A DNA stretch of 64,000 bases from Nemertoderma westbladi (GCA_032718475.1 JAUCBJ010002506.1:91440-155439), one strand, 5' to 3'; counted from the stretch's first letter, positions 1-12,120 are shown. Notes: generated by a model from the sequence alone, not told the origin. Translations and numbers: made by a program.

Positions 1-760
1 AAATGTCCCGAATGTGAAATTATTCTTCCATTTAGTTGTTTATGATCTGATTACGCTGAAACTTGTCATATATGTACTAGATGACATCCTGAGTCTTTGT
101 GTGGATTGTAATCGGTCCGAAGTTTTCCAGTCTCCCGCTAGAGGGCCACATGTCTAAACATTAAATGGCCACCCATTTCTTTGCTTTTAATCCGTTTAAG
201 CTGAAACTTGGGAAGTATGTACTAGACCATTAGCTGTAAATTTCAAAGGAGGCTAATCTGTCTGCAGTTCTCCAGTCTGCCGCTAGAGGGCGAAATGTCC
301 CGAATGTGAAATTATTCTTCCATTTAGTTGTTTATGATCTGATTACGCTGAAACTTGTCATATATGTACTAGAAGACATCCTAAGTCTTTGTGTGGACAG
401 TAATCGGTCCGGAGTTTTCGAGTCTGCCGCTAGAGGGCGAAATGTAGGAAAGTGATAACCTTTGCGAATTCCTTGATCTTAATCTATTTAAGCTGAATTT
501 TGGAATATACAGTACCGGTATGTACTAGACCACATGCCTCGTCTTTGTGAGGAAGGTGATCGATCCGTAGTTCTTTAATATGCCGCTAGAGGGCTAAATG
601 TATGAAAGTGAAAACCTTCCAACATTTCGTTATTTATGATCCGTCAATCGGAAACTTGGTAGATATGTAATAGACCATAGGATGTGGCTTTGTAGGGAAA
701 CTAATCCTTCCTTCTTCAGTTACCCAGTCTCCCGCTAGAGGGTTAACGTTTTCCGGGAAA
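1..760 (+). repeat. Tandem array of about five ~147-bp monomers with a CTCF-like core
   Basis: The phrase CCGCTAGAGGG (or CCCGCTAGAGGG) ends at about 145, 290, 437, 593 and 742, giving spacings of 145-156 bp. Between these lie diverged copies of a body containing 'gctgaaactt' and 'tatgtactaga'. The first 290 bp recur almost exactly from 293, so neighbouring monomers form a ~292-bp dimer. Related single monomers occur near 15620-15780. The core resembles the CTCF consensus; this is inference from motif likeness, not a scored match. No coding potential is visible. Confidence 0.8.
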
Positions 761-1280
761 ATCTTCTCCTATGTTTTTATAATCCTTTCGAGTTGATACT
801 TAGCATTAACTCATTTCACGTGCTGCGCGAAGGCCCCACTTCGTGTATAGTAATATGTATTATATCAATATGTAATGCTGAACACAGAATACAGGTCGAC
901 GCATGTCGATTTTACCCTGGAGAGGTATAATTTTCATTGCAACAATAATATTCATCCCAATCTGCTACAATTTGAAGAAGACTATTACATAATAATACCT
1001 ATAATTAAAACAATTAATTATTATAATTCTATAGTTAATAAAAACAGTATATCATTCGGGGGATGGAATTTATAGGTCATCTAATTAATTGTTTAAAGAT
1101 TAGCAAACAATACGATGTAATTGCATTGATAAAACCCATAAATAAAACTTGGATATAAAATGTAAAATCGGGATGCAAAAGATCACTTTCTGAGCTACGA
1201 AAAGAAAATTGGATACAACTTGTCTGGATACAAGCGGTCCGTTTACCTTACAAAATGAAAAATACGAATGTGCGAAGTTA
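761..1280. other. Intergenic, no gene seen
   Basis: AT-rich sequence with no convincing gene. It holds one copy of the dispersed motif CGTGCTGCGCGAAGGCCCC (from 819), found elsewhere in the window at the edge of the same repeat family. Confidence 0.5.
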
Positions 1281-1284
1281 AGAA

Positions 1285-1407
1285 CAGTCGGGGGGGAAAT
1301 GTCTGGGGGGGAAGTGTTTGGGGGGGAAGTGTCCGGGGGGGAAGTGTCCGGGGGGGAAGTGTCCGGGGGGTAAGTCTCCTACTTGAGCGGGGGGGGGGGG
1401 GGGGGGG
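1285..1407 (+). repeat. 15-bp G-rich minisatellite ending in a 19-G tract
   Basis: About five copies of a 15-bp unit of the form GTGTCCGGGGGGGAA are followed by an uninterrupted run of 19 G at 1389-1407. The small open frame across it (SVRGG repeats) is a by-product of the 15-bp period. The G-runs could form quadruplexes (inference). Confidence 0.8.
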
Positions 1408-2914
1408 AGTGTCCGAACACCCCGGAAAGACCTCTAAATTAGACAGACACTGGTGCGTTCGTGCATTCGGTTGTTTTTAATGCTAGGAAAGGGAGTTCTT
1501 GTCCAAATTAATAAACAGCTCGGACGCTCTGAGTGCCATTAGTTGAACTTGAGATAAATTACCTCCAATTATTAGAATTATGTTAAAGTATGCCAATTAA
1601 CGACAAAGGGTTACCAGCTGTGGTCCACATTATCTATAAATCATCATAAATTAGTAGGAATCCATCTGCTATGTGGTGGTATCAGTGGTGGGTGGAACCT
1701 AATGTCGCCTTCTTCCTCGTAATATGGTAAGGTCATCGTCCTGCAGGGCAGAGTGGCTTGTTTTTCTCGTCTGTAGCCAAGCAGGGTGATTGAACGATAA
1801 TGCGTTACCCTCTCCACTTTACTTAGCCTATATACAGTTCATCCTCTCCTCCCATGTCACATGGGCTTTGTAGTATGTTTGGAGTCATGAAGTGTTTGGG
1901 CTATTACTTGAATCCTTAATAGGCTTTCTGTCAAACAATAACAATTCGAATTGATAGCCCACTGATTATGCAAACAAAAACGACAGACAGTTAATATTTT
2001 GTCAATATTGGAGGTCATTCAATAATTCTTATGAGAAGGCATGCAGTACAGTGTTATTGCTATACATGGTTTAATATACCATAATTATTATATTTGGGTA
2101 TTTACCTATTCTATGTGATTATTGTCCATCTGTTTTTTGGATTTCAATAAAGCACCAATTATCGTCGTAAAATAAATTATATGATTTTAAAATATAATTT
2201 TGAACTTCAATTCATCATGTCGCACTTTATAAGAAATTTATTATTGGTGTTTTGGGTTAATGAGTGGTTACATATTATTATACTTGATAAGAAAGAATAC
2301 AGTTCCCGTCTTAATCGTTATTGTTGTAATCAGGTTTTATTAATTCGACTTGCATTGTAATCTATTTAATAAAGTGCTAGATTACAATACTGTAAATACA
2401 AATTCGTACGATGGCTGATAACAAACATGAGAAATTATTCTTAATATATTTGCAATTAAATTTTGTACGAATAGTCAAGAATAAAATAGCCTAGATATTT
2501 CCTATTAGCTTACCGGCTGCGCTAATCCACATGTAAGAAATTCAATATAATGTTTTGAATGTACAGTAGACCCGGGTTGCGGAAGGACTAAATCTTACAA
2601 AAGCAATATCATAAACAGAACTTCATATTTTGTCCGTTTTTTTTTACATTTTTTAATACTATTTTTGATAGATTTTTTACGATTTAGGTGACCCTATGTC
2701 GGTACCCCTATCTGTATTACCGTCCTGGTAGACTACAAACTTAGGCGTATCCACTACCGGTAACTGGTTTACTGTATATTCAGTTCATTAGGTCACGATT
2801 TGCATATTAAATATACTTAATAAAATAATAACTTAATATAAATAAATTAAATTAAATATAACTGCTATTCTATCACTGTATGCCTACTTTCCCTGCGTTG
2901 TTAACGACGAAGTT
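1408..2914. other. Intergenic, no gene seen
   Basis: AT-rich non-coding sequence. No long open frame, tRNA or recognisable repeat was found apart from short A/T stretches. Confidence 0.5.
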
Positions 2915-3470
2915 AGGACAATTCTGACCCATTCAAAGATCGAATGAAATTTTCATGGGTCGGAATTGTCCGGGTCGGAATTGTCCGGATCCAAATAAAT
3001 AAAAATAATTAATATAAATTACCGGTAATCAAAACAAAAATCTGTGTTCCAGAACACTAATATTTTTCTTAATTGATAGCTAGTATGTTTTAGAACATTT
3101 TCAAAAAAATAGCAAAATCTAGCTATAACCTGTACATATACTAATTCGTTTAGTGGTGTGCCCCTAACCTCTGGTACCGTATTCATGCACATTCTGCAAA
3201 ATAATTCAACTGTATTTTTACATGGGATAACGCGATGGTACTGTCCAGAACGTCGAATATCACATGGACACAGCAATCTTATGTTGAATAATAAAACAAT
3301 GTAATGTTAAACAAAATTATTATTTATTATTATTATTATTATTAAATTATTTGGGTCGGAATTGTCCTATGCTGGATCCGGACAATTCCGACCCATGAAA
3401 ATTTCATTCGAGCTCTGAGTGGGTCGGAATTGTCCGGGTCGCAATTGTCCTGGTCGGAATTGTCCGTACA
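2915..3470. mobile_element. Small inverted-repeat element with GGACAATTCCGACCC ends
   Basis: Motifs of the type GGACAATTCCGACCC and its complement GGGTCGGAATTGTCC occur at about 2917, 2957-2990, 3352-3395 and 3421-3465, in both orientations around a ~370-bp AT-rich core. 'atgaaattttcatgggtcgg' on the left pairs with 'ccgacccatgaaaatttcat' on the right. There is no transposase frame, so it is probably a non-autonomous MITE. Exact ends and target duplication were not resolved. Confidence 0.55.
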
Positions 3471-4429
3471 CCGTTAACGACATTGCTTTTTGTTTTGGTT
3501 AGAAAAGTTGGCCGCCGCAACCTGCTACTTCCCTCCTTTTTTAATGACATTGGTTTAGATAGAAAAGCCTAAATGTCCCTGAAACCAGAAAAATCCACCC
3601 TCTAACCTGCTCCTTTCTCGAAAAAGTTAATAAAAACTTTGGAACACTTTCCAGGTTCAGCTAACTGGCCCTTCTATTCCCCAATATCAATGTCCAAATT
3701 CTGATAGAACAATTAATTAATCCATTTTGTTGTAATTATAGCTATTACTTTCCGTTATCTTTTATTGTCCAGGACTTTGATCAACGCAATTATTATTATA
3801 TTTGCCCAACTCGATTTAGTTTGTATACTTTGTACAAGTTCAGTTCTAGGGTACAGATACTTCTAACGCTTTCAATATGCAGAACAAATATTGAATATTA
3901 TTACAAAATAGATACATTCGCAGTCACAATGCACGCGAACAACGGAACGGAATAGTAGTCAATCTAGCATAAAACCCAAAAGCAATTCAACCCGAACCAC
4001 ATTTTTTTATTCTCTATACTTTGTGTTAAATTAAATAAAAGTATATTCAAATTATTTTTGTTTATCATATAATTATTTACTGAAATTCTTCGCGAAGACA
4101 AATAAAATGTACAAACTACAACCACCGCATTAAGGCACTTACAAAGTATTGACATTAAAATTCATAACAAATTTTAAGATCATTTGTATTGTATTGTATT
4201 GTATTGTATAGGGTTTTAGGGCCCACCAGAGTTTTTGCTGTTATATTTCACTTTGCAGTTTACCCCCATGTGAAGAATACCAGGTTTTCACTAAAACAAT
4301 AAGAATAATTAATCACAGAATAAATAAGCGCTATAAAACACTGAAAACGTTAAAACCTGGTATTCTAATTAAGCAACGCTTACCGGAGTAAAGTAGCATT
4401 AATTTAACTATAATGAACGATTCCCCGTA
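3471..4429. other. Intergenic; (GTATT)n and 'gaataccagg' repeat
   Basis: No gene is visible. A (tgtat)n microsatellite lies at about 4187-4209. At 4263-4370 'gaagaataccaggttttcac' and the inverted 'aaaacctggtattc' form a short inverted repeat; related sequence recurs near 17676-17940 and 56198-56212. Confidence 0.5.
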
Positions 4430-5960
4430 CTTAGTTCCAATTTAAGCCTCATGCGAATTTAGTTCCAATCGCAACGAATTTAGTTCCAATTTAGGCGAAC
4501 TTAGTTCCAATAACTAGAGAAAAACGAAAACGAATTTAGTTCCAATGCATGCGAATTTAGTTCCAATGTATGCGAATTTAGTTCCAATGTATGCGAATTT
4601 AGTTCCAATGGAAGCGAATTTAGTTCCAATGGATGCGAATTTAGTTCCAATGGATGCGAATTTAGTTCCAATGGAAGCGAATTTAGTTCCATTAGAAGCG
4701 AATTTAGTTCCAATTCAGGCGAACTTAGTTCCAATAACTAGAGAAAAACGAAAACGAATTTAGTTCCAATGGATGCAAATTTAGTTCCAATGGATGCGAA
4801 TTTAGTTCCAATGGATGCGCATTTAGTTCCAATGCATGCGAATTTAGTTCCAATGGAAGCGAATTTAGTTCCAATGGAAGCGAATTTAGTTCCAATGGAA
4901 GCGAATTTAGTTCCAATGGATGCGAATTTAGTTCCAATGGATGCGAATTTAGTTCCATTAGAAGCGAATTTAGTTCCAATTCAGGCGAACTTAGTTCCAA
5001 TAACTAGAGAAAAACGAAAACGAATTTAGTTCCAATGGATGCAAATTTAGTTCCAATGGATGCGAATTTAGTTCCAATGGATGCGCATTTAGTTCCAATG
5101 CATGCGAATTTAGTTCCAATGGAAGCGAATTTAGTTCCAATGGAAGCGAATTTAGTTCCAATGGATGCGAATTTAGTTCCAATGGAAGCGAATTTAGTTC
5201 CAATGTTTCAGGTGTGGGGCGAACCACGTAGTTGGTGAAGAATCTGTTTAATGAATGACACTATTAGGTGGATGGTTAAATAATAATTGTAAATAATTAA
5301 CCCAAAACGCCCACTCCTAACCAAAACAATCTTATCCCAAACAACGCCCAACCTCTTAACCCAAACAATTAAATTTATATATTTAATCATTTAAAATTAT
5401 ATAATATGTATATACTATATATACTGTAATATGTAATATGTAAAAAAACAACGCCAAGCTCTTAACCCAAACTACGACCAACCTCCTAACCCGAATAATG
5501 CCCATCCACCTAAACCGAAACAACTGGTAAATATTGTATTTGGTGTGAAAATGGCACAATGTGTATAACTTGGAGAATATAATACAGACTCAGTCAGTCA
5601 GTATCAGTATACTCGTGATTAATATATATTTCAAAATGTGTAATTATAGATTTAATTCATTAATAATAATTCGTTTTTTAATAATGACAGAAGGGTTTTA
5701 CAATTATTTACAATTATTGTTGACCCTGACCCACCCCAAATAGTGGCAATAATCAATAGGCTTCGCCTACTACGTGGCTATCGCCACGATTGAAACATTG
5801 GAACTAACTTCGTACTCATTGGAACTAAATTCGCTTCCATTGAAACTAAATTCGCATGCATTGGAACTAAATTCGCATGCATTGGAACTAAATTCGCTTC
5901 CATTGGAACTAAATTCGCATGCATTGGAACTAAATTCGCATACATACATACTATATTAAC
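4430..5960. mobile_element. Foldback element copy 1 with 21-bp minisatellite arms
   Basis: The left arm (4430-5205) is about 36 copies of a 21-bp unit, GCGAATTTAGTTCCAATGGA plus one base. It is organised into higher-order blocks by the spacer 'taactagagaaaaacgaaaa' at 4511, 4735 and 5001. The right arm (about 5795-5955) holds about eight inverted copies (ATTGGAACTAAATTCGC). The core (5206-5790) has a few copies of a 24-bp 'cctaacccaaacaacgccca' unit and shares unique sequence with copy 2 at 33970-35204. The long frames in the arms exist only because 21 is a multiple of three. No transposase is present, so it would move in trans if at all. Confidence 0.8.
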
Positions 5961-8468
5961 TATATTTTCTGGTGCTTAATAATAATAATAATAATAATAA
6001 TAAATTTAACTATAATGTATTGCATAGCAATAAATTGTTCTGTACATAAACAAATGTAATAAAGAAAAAACAAAAGATAATTTATTGCAAACGCAAGTAC
6101 GGAATAAGTTTAATAAGTGAGTTGGATTGAGTTGCATTTATTCCGGTATATCCTGGGCTGTATGGTTTGTCCGGATTGCTGCCCAAAAATGTGTCAAAAT
6201 TACCTTTGAAATTGAAAGTGTCGAGGGAATAATCAGACATCGGAGCACAAAGAAACGGCCCCTACAAGTTATCATTATTATGTATTCCAGTAAGTTGTTT
6301 TTATTTTGTGATCAGTAAGATTTGGGAACTTTGTTATTTAATATTTTCCAGATGTATTATTATTAGGTACCTTTCAAGTGAATTTATAATATAATATATT
6401 TAAGAATAGACGTGTGTTGCGCGTTGCGCAATCATTAGTTTTTAATTATTTAATGATGCAATATTTTATTATCAGTATTCAGTGCTAACCTCGCTGATAG
6501 CTGTTGTGAGATTGCCGTTACACACATCTGCCCGCAAATCTAGAATTATTAGGAACTGGCAGCTCCGAGCTGAGATGTTAGTATTAGATAAAGGAAAGAA
6601 TTTGGGGAGGGGCGATCCTCAGCGTCCAGGGTATTTTCCATTCTCCTTGAAATTCATCCCTAACACCCAACTAGTTGATGCGATGCTTGTACAGATAGGT
6701 CTCTGACCGCTGGGGCAAGGAATGATTTGCCAACAGTTTCCTATCAAATAATCAAGGCTCTTCTACTTGGTTCTCTTGCCTGCGGTTGTTATGACGTTTC
6801 AGTGAATAGCCAATCACATCACTTTCCAGCCATCAACTAACTGCAAGCTAAGAAAAAATGTTCGCCCAGCTGGGTGGCACTGTTATATGGTTGGCTGATG
6901 CAATTATGGGCTGATGCTTGAATCCTGGATTGTGGTTGGCTGTCTTTATGGTACAGTGGCCTTATTATAACCTTGGAACACAGCGCCCCTTAGACTCATT
7001 GTGCATATCAGCTGGGTATGCTGTATATGTGCCAGGGCTGTGTTGTGGTTAACTACTTGATTTCGTAATCATTATCATATTAATCTACTAATGCAGTAGA
7101 ACATTTACATAGTTCGCATTGTGTAATACTGTAGCAGTAAACTGATTTTGGCTTGCGCTCTGCAACCCTTTAATTTACTGTATGTACTTTGTACAGCCGA
7201 TTGTGAACTCACATTTGAGTATTAGATCCACCCCCACCCCACCCCATTCATACCGTATCTAATCTATAATATTTTTAACCTAACCCACCGTTGCGGTGTG
7301 ATGGTCCTTTAATGTGCATATTCCAGTATTCACCTTCAACCTAACACCTAGTTTGTAGTTCATTGTTATAGGCCTACCTGCCTAGTAATAATATAATACA
7401 TGGCAAATTAAATGTCATAGATTATAACAATATAACAAGTACTGTAGGCCTACAAACTCTATTCAACTACCTAGCTGCCTAGCTCCACAGAAATCTTCGC
7501 ACATACATCTGCTTGTCATGGTGATGTAACTTACGCTTAGGTGCGAGCTATTATTTGATAGGGCACTAGGGCAGTGCCTTAGTTACCATTCCATGTTACG
7601 TTTATCACTCGGGAGATTGTGCTTGCTAGCTCTATGACGGTGCGATGCTGACTGGCTGATGCAATCTATTCAGTGATTTTGGCATTACAATTAATTCAAC
7701 CATTATGCGGTCCCTCCCTATTCTCGGCAGGTTAGGGGAAAAACTCATTCAGTGTAGTTCCTTTACTTGTGATATCCAATCATCTAATAGACAAAATGTG
7801 ATTCGCTGGCTGGTGCCATTGGAACATTAATGGGAGGAGTTCTCATTTTGCTGCCCAGCTAGGGTTTTTCCTGGTATTAGATTCCAAACAGCCAAATATG
7901 CGTGTCAGTTGTTGAAACTGGGATATACCGTAATTCCGTGGACGTAACAATATATACCTATACATTATGTCAGTATGTACCTAGTAACAAACCCATTGCC
8001 ATTTAGATATTAGTTATTACTGCGCGGTCTACCCTTCGCCTCGCCCCGTTATGTATCCTTGGTTATCCTGTCAGTTGGTCAGTCTTTGTGTCAACAAGCC
8101 ACTGTCACTTGCTGCTAACTGACTACAGGACTAATGTCAACATGACCAAACCACCACGCATGACGCATTTTATCAGTTTATATGTGCTATAAACTAATGT
8201 ACCAACATTAGTGATGGGCTTTGTATGGTATATTGGCTTCAGATTTGTTTTTGTAAATTTGGTTACTGTAAATGTAACTTGTAACTATTTCTGTATATAA
8301 GTAAGTGTAAGTAACTGTAACGTTGGTATATTCGCTACCGGTAGGCTGTTTGTTTATTTGTGTTATGCTGTTATGCGATATTATATTTTGGAGCGCATGT
8401 CTTCCGCCCGCCAACGTACTGGGTTATTGATTTAAAATAGCCAAACAGTTTGTTGTTACGTCGTTGCC
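5961..8468. other. Intergenic region upstream of sestrin
   Basis: A (taa)n microsatellite lies at about 5978-6003. The rest is AT-rich with no supported gene; the open frames near 6127 and 6482 are short and lack recognisable features. Promoter and 5' UTR of the downstream sestrin presumably lie in the last few hundred bases, but no TATA box or initiator can be assigned. Confidence 0.45.
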
Positions 8469-10100
8469 ATGACGGCGACACAATCACCCACAGACTACAT
8501 CTTCTTGGACGTGTTTCGAGGGGATACCGAGGTCAAGCGGGAAGGGGCCATGTCGCGAATCCGAACGGCTATATCGTGCAGCACAGTGGCCGAGCGTCCC
8601 GGTATACAGGATATTCTGCCGGTTATCCTTCGTCTCTCAGTGCAGTCGCCCTTCAAGGACGTCCGCGAGGGCTGCCACTCGATCCTACAGATCGCTCGCA
8701 CCCTCGGGTTCAATCTCCCTAAACCCGCGACCACGGTCTCCAAGTTCATACCCCCGTCGGGGTACGACTCGCGGGACGCGGAGGTCCCCGTCCCCGGGGA
8801 CACCGACACCGAGGAGGTACACGGCTACTACGTGGACCTCTACAAACTGTCTGGACGCGTGGACAACGTCATACAGGTGCTGGCCCTGCATCCGCGATAC
8901 CTACGATGCTTCCTAGAGGCGCACGCCTTCCTGGTGACTGGTAAGCAGTCGCCGTTGTTGTTTAAGGAGCGGGAGTTTATTGGGTTGATAGCCGCGAGTA
9001 GGATGAAGTGCGATCCGTTGCAGGAGTTGCAGAAACAGCGGTTCCTAGCCGCTGGTGGGTCGCGGGAATGGCTGGACGAAGAGTTGCGAGACGGTTACCG
9101 CTGTCTGTCGCAGCTCGATAGAGTGCTCGCCTACAGACCATGGTTGCTAGGGAACAAGGAGACCTCTGAGTTGCTACGCACGTTGCGGAAGACCTTTCAT
9201 AACCAGAAGTTGGTACACGCGGGGGTGCTTCTGTGTCACTTCCACTGTCTGGCCGGGTTGTACCACGGTTGCGGTGTCAATGTAGAGATCGACTTCCCGG
9301 GGGGTTGGAAATTCGATAGGAATCACTCGCCTCCTGTGGGGGGCGATTCGCCGCCTCACAGCGGACGCAGGTTGTCTGTGAGCGACCCGTTGGGCGGCGG
9401 GATGCTGAACGGGCACGACGGCGGCGGGGACGAGCAACTGCAGTTGGTACAGATGATGCGGGATTCTGTGTCGACGCAGAGCAGTAAGGGGATCTCCCGG
9501 GAGGAGAATCGGCGGGCGTTCAGCGCGTTGGGACGGGGGGGCGTGAGTCCGACGAGTCCGAGCGACGGGGGGCGGGCCGCGGGGGGCCGACAGGGGGCTT
9601 CGAGGTACGCGGTCAGCACCGAGTACGGGTACGTGGACCCGGAAGTCTGCGACGAGAATACCACGACGGCGAACGCGGAATGGCATTGGGAGTCGCACGG
9701 CTACGGGATCCTCGAGAAGTACATGGACGAGTTGCCGCTGCTAATGGAAGCGCGTTTCGAACGCGCCCAGAGACTCACCTACTTCAACATCGGTGAGTGG
9801 GCGGAGAGGGAGGACACAATACCTTTCCGCAACGCCGTCTGGTACTTCGTTCACCGTCTCTTCGGCATCCTCCACGACAACTTCAACTACAAGAACAGTG
9901 AGCTTCTTCTCAATCCCAAGATCAAGCGTTACATCACGCTGGTCGCCTGTCAGCCCCACAAGGTTTGCTACAAGGACTACTCGCAAGGCCGCGGTAATTT
10001 ATTCAGACACTCGGAAATGGTGCACATAAATATTATGATCATGGAGGCCAAACTCCAAGCTCAGCTTCTCTACTTCCTAAAAGCTATCTCCTTATGGTAA
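8469..10100 (+). CDS. Sestrin, single-exon, full length
   Basis: A 543-residue protein recognisable as sestrin along its whole length. Sestrins are stress-induced inhibitors of mTORC1 that bind GATOR2; some sense leucine, and their N-terminal half is an alkylhydroperoxidase-like fold. Landmarks: SPFKDVRE (near residue 60), a LDNVIQVLALHPRYL stretch, LAYRPWL, YHGCGVNVEI, WESHGYG, the leucine-pocket region LTYFN (436-440), and a C-terminus FRHSEMVHIN ending AISLW where human proteins also end. Length fits the family (about 480-550). A long polar insert (about 290-390) replaces the family's variable linker. Cys181 matches the catalytic cysteine, but its partner Tyr and His positions are Pro183 and Gln188. 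Of the leucine-pocket positions Thr437, Thr450, Arg454 and Glu516 are kept, while Trp becomes Gly509. The frame has no introns, unlike vertebrate sestrins, and is clearly more GC-rich than its surroundings. Confidence 0.93.
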   Translation: MTATQSPTDYIFLDVFRGDTEVKREGAMSRIRTAISCSTVAERPGIQDILPVILRLSVQSPFKDVREGCHSILQIARTLGFNLPKPATTVSKFIPPSGYDSRDAEVPVPGDTDTEEVHGYYVDLYKLSGRVDNVIQVLALHPRYLRCFLEAHAFLVTGKQSPLLFKEREFIGLIAASRMKCDPLQELQKQRFLAAGGSREWLDEELRDGYRCLSQLDRVLAYRPWLLGNKETSELLRTLRKTFHNQKLVHAGVLLCHFHCLAGLYHGCGVNVEIDFPGGWKFDRNHSPPVGGDSPPHSGRRLSVSDPLGGGMLNGHDGGGDEQLQLVQMMRDSVSTQSSKGISREENRRAFSALGRGGVSPTSPSDGGRAAGGRQGASRYAVSTEYGYVDPEVCDENTTTANAEWHWESHGYGILEKYMDELPLLMEARFERAQRLTYFNIGEWAEREDTIPFRNAVWYFVHRLFGILHDNFNYKNSELLLNPKIKRYITLVACQPHKVCYKDYSQGRGNLFRHSEMVHINIMIMEAKLQAQLLYFLKAISLW

Positions 10101-10655
10101 AACTTATTTCTTCTTTTTTTTAATAGTCTCATTTATATATTATATTTTAATTCAATTATAATGAAAGCAATTATTGTCATTATTGATTATGTTGGCTATA
10201 AGATATGAGAATTTGGGAATAGTAAGAAGACTTGCGGATGTAATGTTGTCTCGACTGCCATATTGAACTGCGTTTCGGTAAATAGGATTTATTTAGCGTA
10301 CAAAATTGTCAAATGTGTAAATATATATTATTCCATGATAGGTTCCTTATTGCATTGTTGTTTGTGTTAGCGGACTTTTTTTTGTATGTTCTACTGTCAG
10401 CCCATCGCATTATTACCAAGTCGGCAAGTAAGTAGTCAATGTTGTTAGCGTGTATAGTGAACTGTGGTAATATACCAATACTGCTATACTAACTATATCG
10501 TTATAATAGTAATATTATTACTTTGTAAAATTAAAATTATTAATAAAAAATATATTTATAGGTATTCCAAGTTGGTATAATAATTATTGAGTTTTCAAAT
10601 TCCAATTAGTTCAGAAGTCCAGTCCCGGGGATTTAAATCTGAAAATTGCGTACAT
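10101..10655. other. Sestrin 3' flank with candidate poly(A) signal
   Basis: Non-coding, AT-rich. An AATAAA hexamer at 10542-10547 could serve as the sestrin polyadenylation signal, but it lies about 440 bp past the stop and AT-rich DNA yields such hexamers by chance. Confidence 0.4.
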
Positions 10656-10697
10656 CCATGGAATGCTATATAGAGATCTCTATATAGCATTCCATGG
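10656..10697. repeat. 42-bp perfect palindrome
   Basis: Each half reads CCATGGAATGCTATATAGAG plus one base, meeting at an AGATCT centre. It is perfect over 42 bp, with no loop. It stands alone about 170 bp outside the large nested palindrome that follows. Confidence 0.95.
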
Positions 10698-10868
10698 TAC
10701 ATCACAGGGTTATGAAAATTCTATGATTTTTCGTAGGTAATCCAAGGCGTACTATATACAAGGCCATGCCATCGAGTTAACTGGGGGCAATATTTTTTTA
10801 CAACAATTTGATATTTTGATATGGGGAGAGTTCTATAAATTTTTATTTGCTGCAATTTGGTCAACGGT
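10698..10868. other. Short non-coding spacer
   Basis: AT-rich, no feature recognised. Confidence 0.4.
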
Positions 10869-10954
10869 CGTAATTGAAGCCTCCTCGTTAAGTAAGATAC
10901 AAAATTATATAGTAGCTAGTGTTTTAGGTAGGTTTAACTAGTAATTTCGACACT

Positions 10955-11426
10955 GGTTCCGACATCCTACTTCCTTCTATAAATATTTTTTAGTAGCTAG
11001 TTCTTTTTACTATGTGTATAGAAAATGTTCCAGAATATGTTAGCTATTCATTTAAAAAAATATGTTCTAGAAGAAATATTTTTTGTTCTAGAACATTTTT
11101 TAGAAAAAAATCTGGATTCTAATTAAAACGCATGGAATCGTTTTAAATCGTGTTTAAAATCAATAAAAAAAATTTCACAATTTAAAAAAAAAAAATTTTT
11201 CACAATTTATTTTATTGATTTTAAACACGTTTTAGAACGATTCCATTCGTTTTAAATAGAATCCAGATTTGTTTCTAAAAAATGTTCTAGAACAAAAAAT
11301 ATTTGTTCTAGAACATAATTTTTTTAAAAATGAATAGCTAACATATTCTGGAAGATTTTCTATACAAATAGTAATAAGAACTAGCTAATACAAAAAATTT
11401 ATAGAGGGAAGTAGGATGTCGGAACC
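10955..11426. mobile_element. Hairpin element A in the left arm
   Basis: A self-complementary element with ends GGTTCCGACATCCTACTTCC and its complement, centred near 11190. It contains 'atgttctagaacattttt' type stretches mirrored on both sides and an A/T-rich centre. The same element occupies the right arm at 14110-14597. Confidence 0.8.
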
Positions 11427-11499
11427 TATGGCGTCTGATTTGAGCCAAAATACCTTAGAATTACAAATGTGTACCTTACATTTTTCATTAGCTTATATT

Positions 11500-11770
11500 T
11501 ATAAGCATCGCTTAAAAGTATGGTATTTTATTGCATTTGAATTTATACATCGCTTAAAAGTAAGCTATGTTTTATGTAGTTGACTTTAATAAATCGCTTT
11601 AAATAAGGTATTTTTTACAAGTTCTGTTAATACATCGCTTAAAAGTAAGCTATGTTTATGTAGTTGACTTTAATAAATCGCTTTAAATAAGGTATTTAAT
11701 TGCAGTTCTGTTCCAACATTGCTTAAAATGAAGTATGTGTTTATGCAGTAAAATAGTTTAATGTAAGCTA
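11500..11770 (+). repeat. ~84-bp tandem repeat within the left arm
   Basis: Copies of 'acatcgcttaaaagtaagc' occur at about 11548 and 11632, with a more diverged copy near 11720; the same block is present inverted at about 13790-14000. Confidence 0.65.
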
Positions 11771-12120
11771 TGTTTTTGCAGTGTTTCGTCCAATCAAATG
11801 CGTTGTTGACAATATCTGTAATTAGTAAATAGATCACGAGAGGGCGCTCTTGAGCAATTGTTGTGTTCCAGTATTCGATCAGCAAAATCGAATTTCTGAT
11901 ATGTAGGGTACACGGTACGGACAGTACGGTTAACAGTATTGTTACAGAGTACTGCAGTAGCCAGTAGGTATGTCATCTGAAAATTTCATCTTTGAAATTG
12001 AGAGCCTAATACGGAGGTGAAAACAAATTGCAGATGATACATATAAGCAGCAACTACTTTGATGCCGAGCAATAGGTAAACTTAATAACCAATGCAGCCA
12101 TTCACGGACGCTTCGATTTA

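Noticed and set aside
4501-5238. Several overlapping frames of 67-91 residues (ANLVPMD and ELNSLPL repeats)
   Set aside because: They are translations of the 21-bp foldback arms in both directions.
9174-9698. 174-residue minus-strand frame
   Set aside because: Antisense shadow of the GC-rich sestrin coding region.
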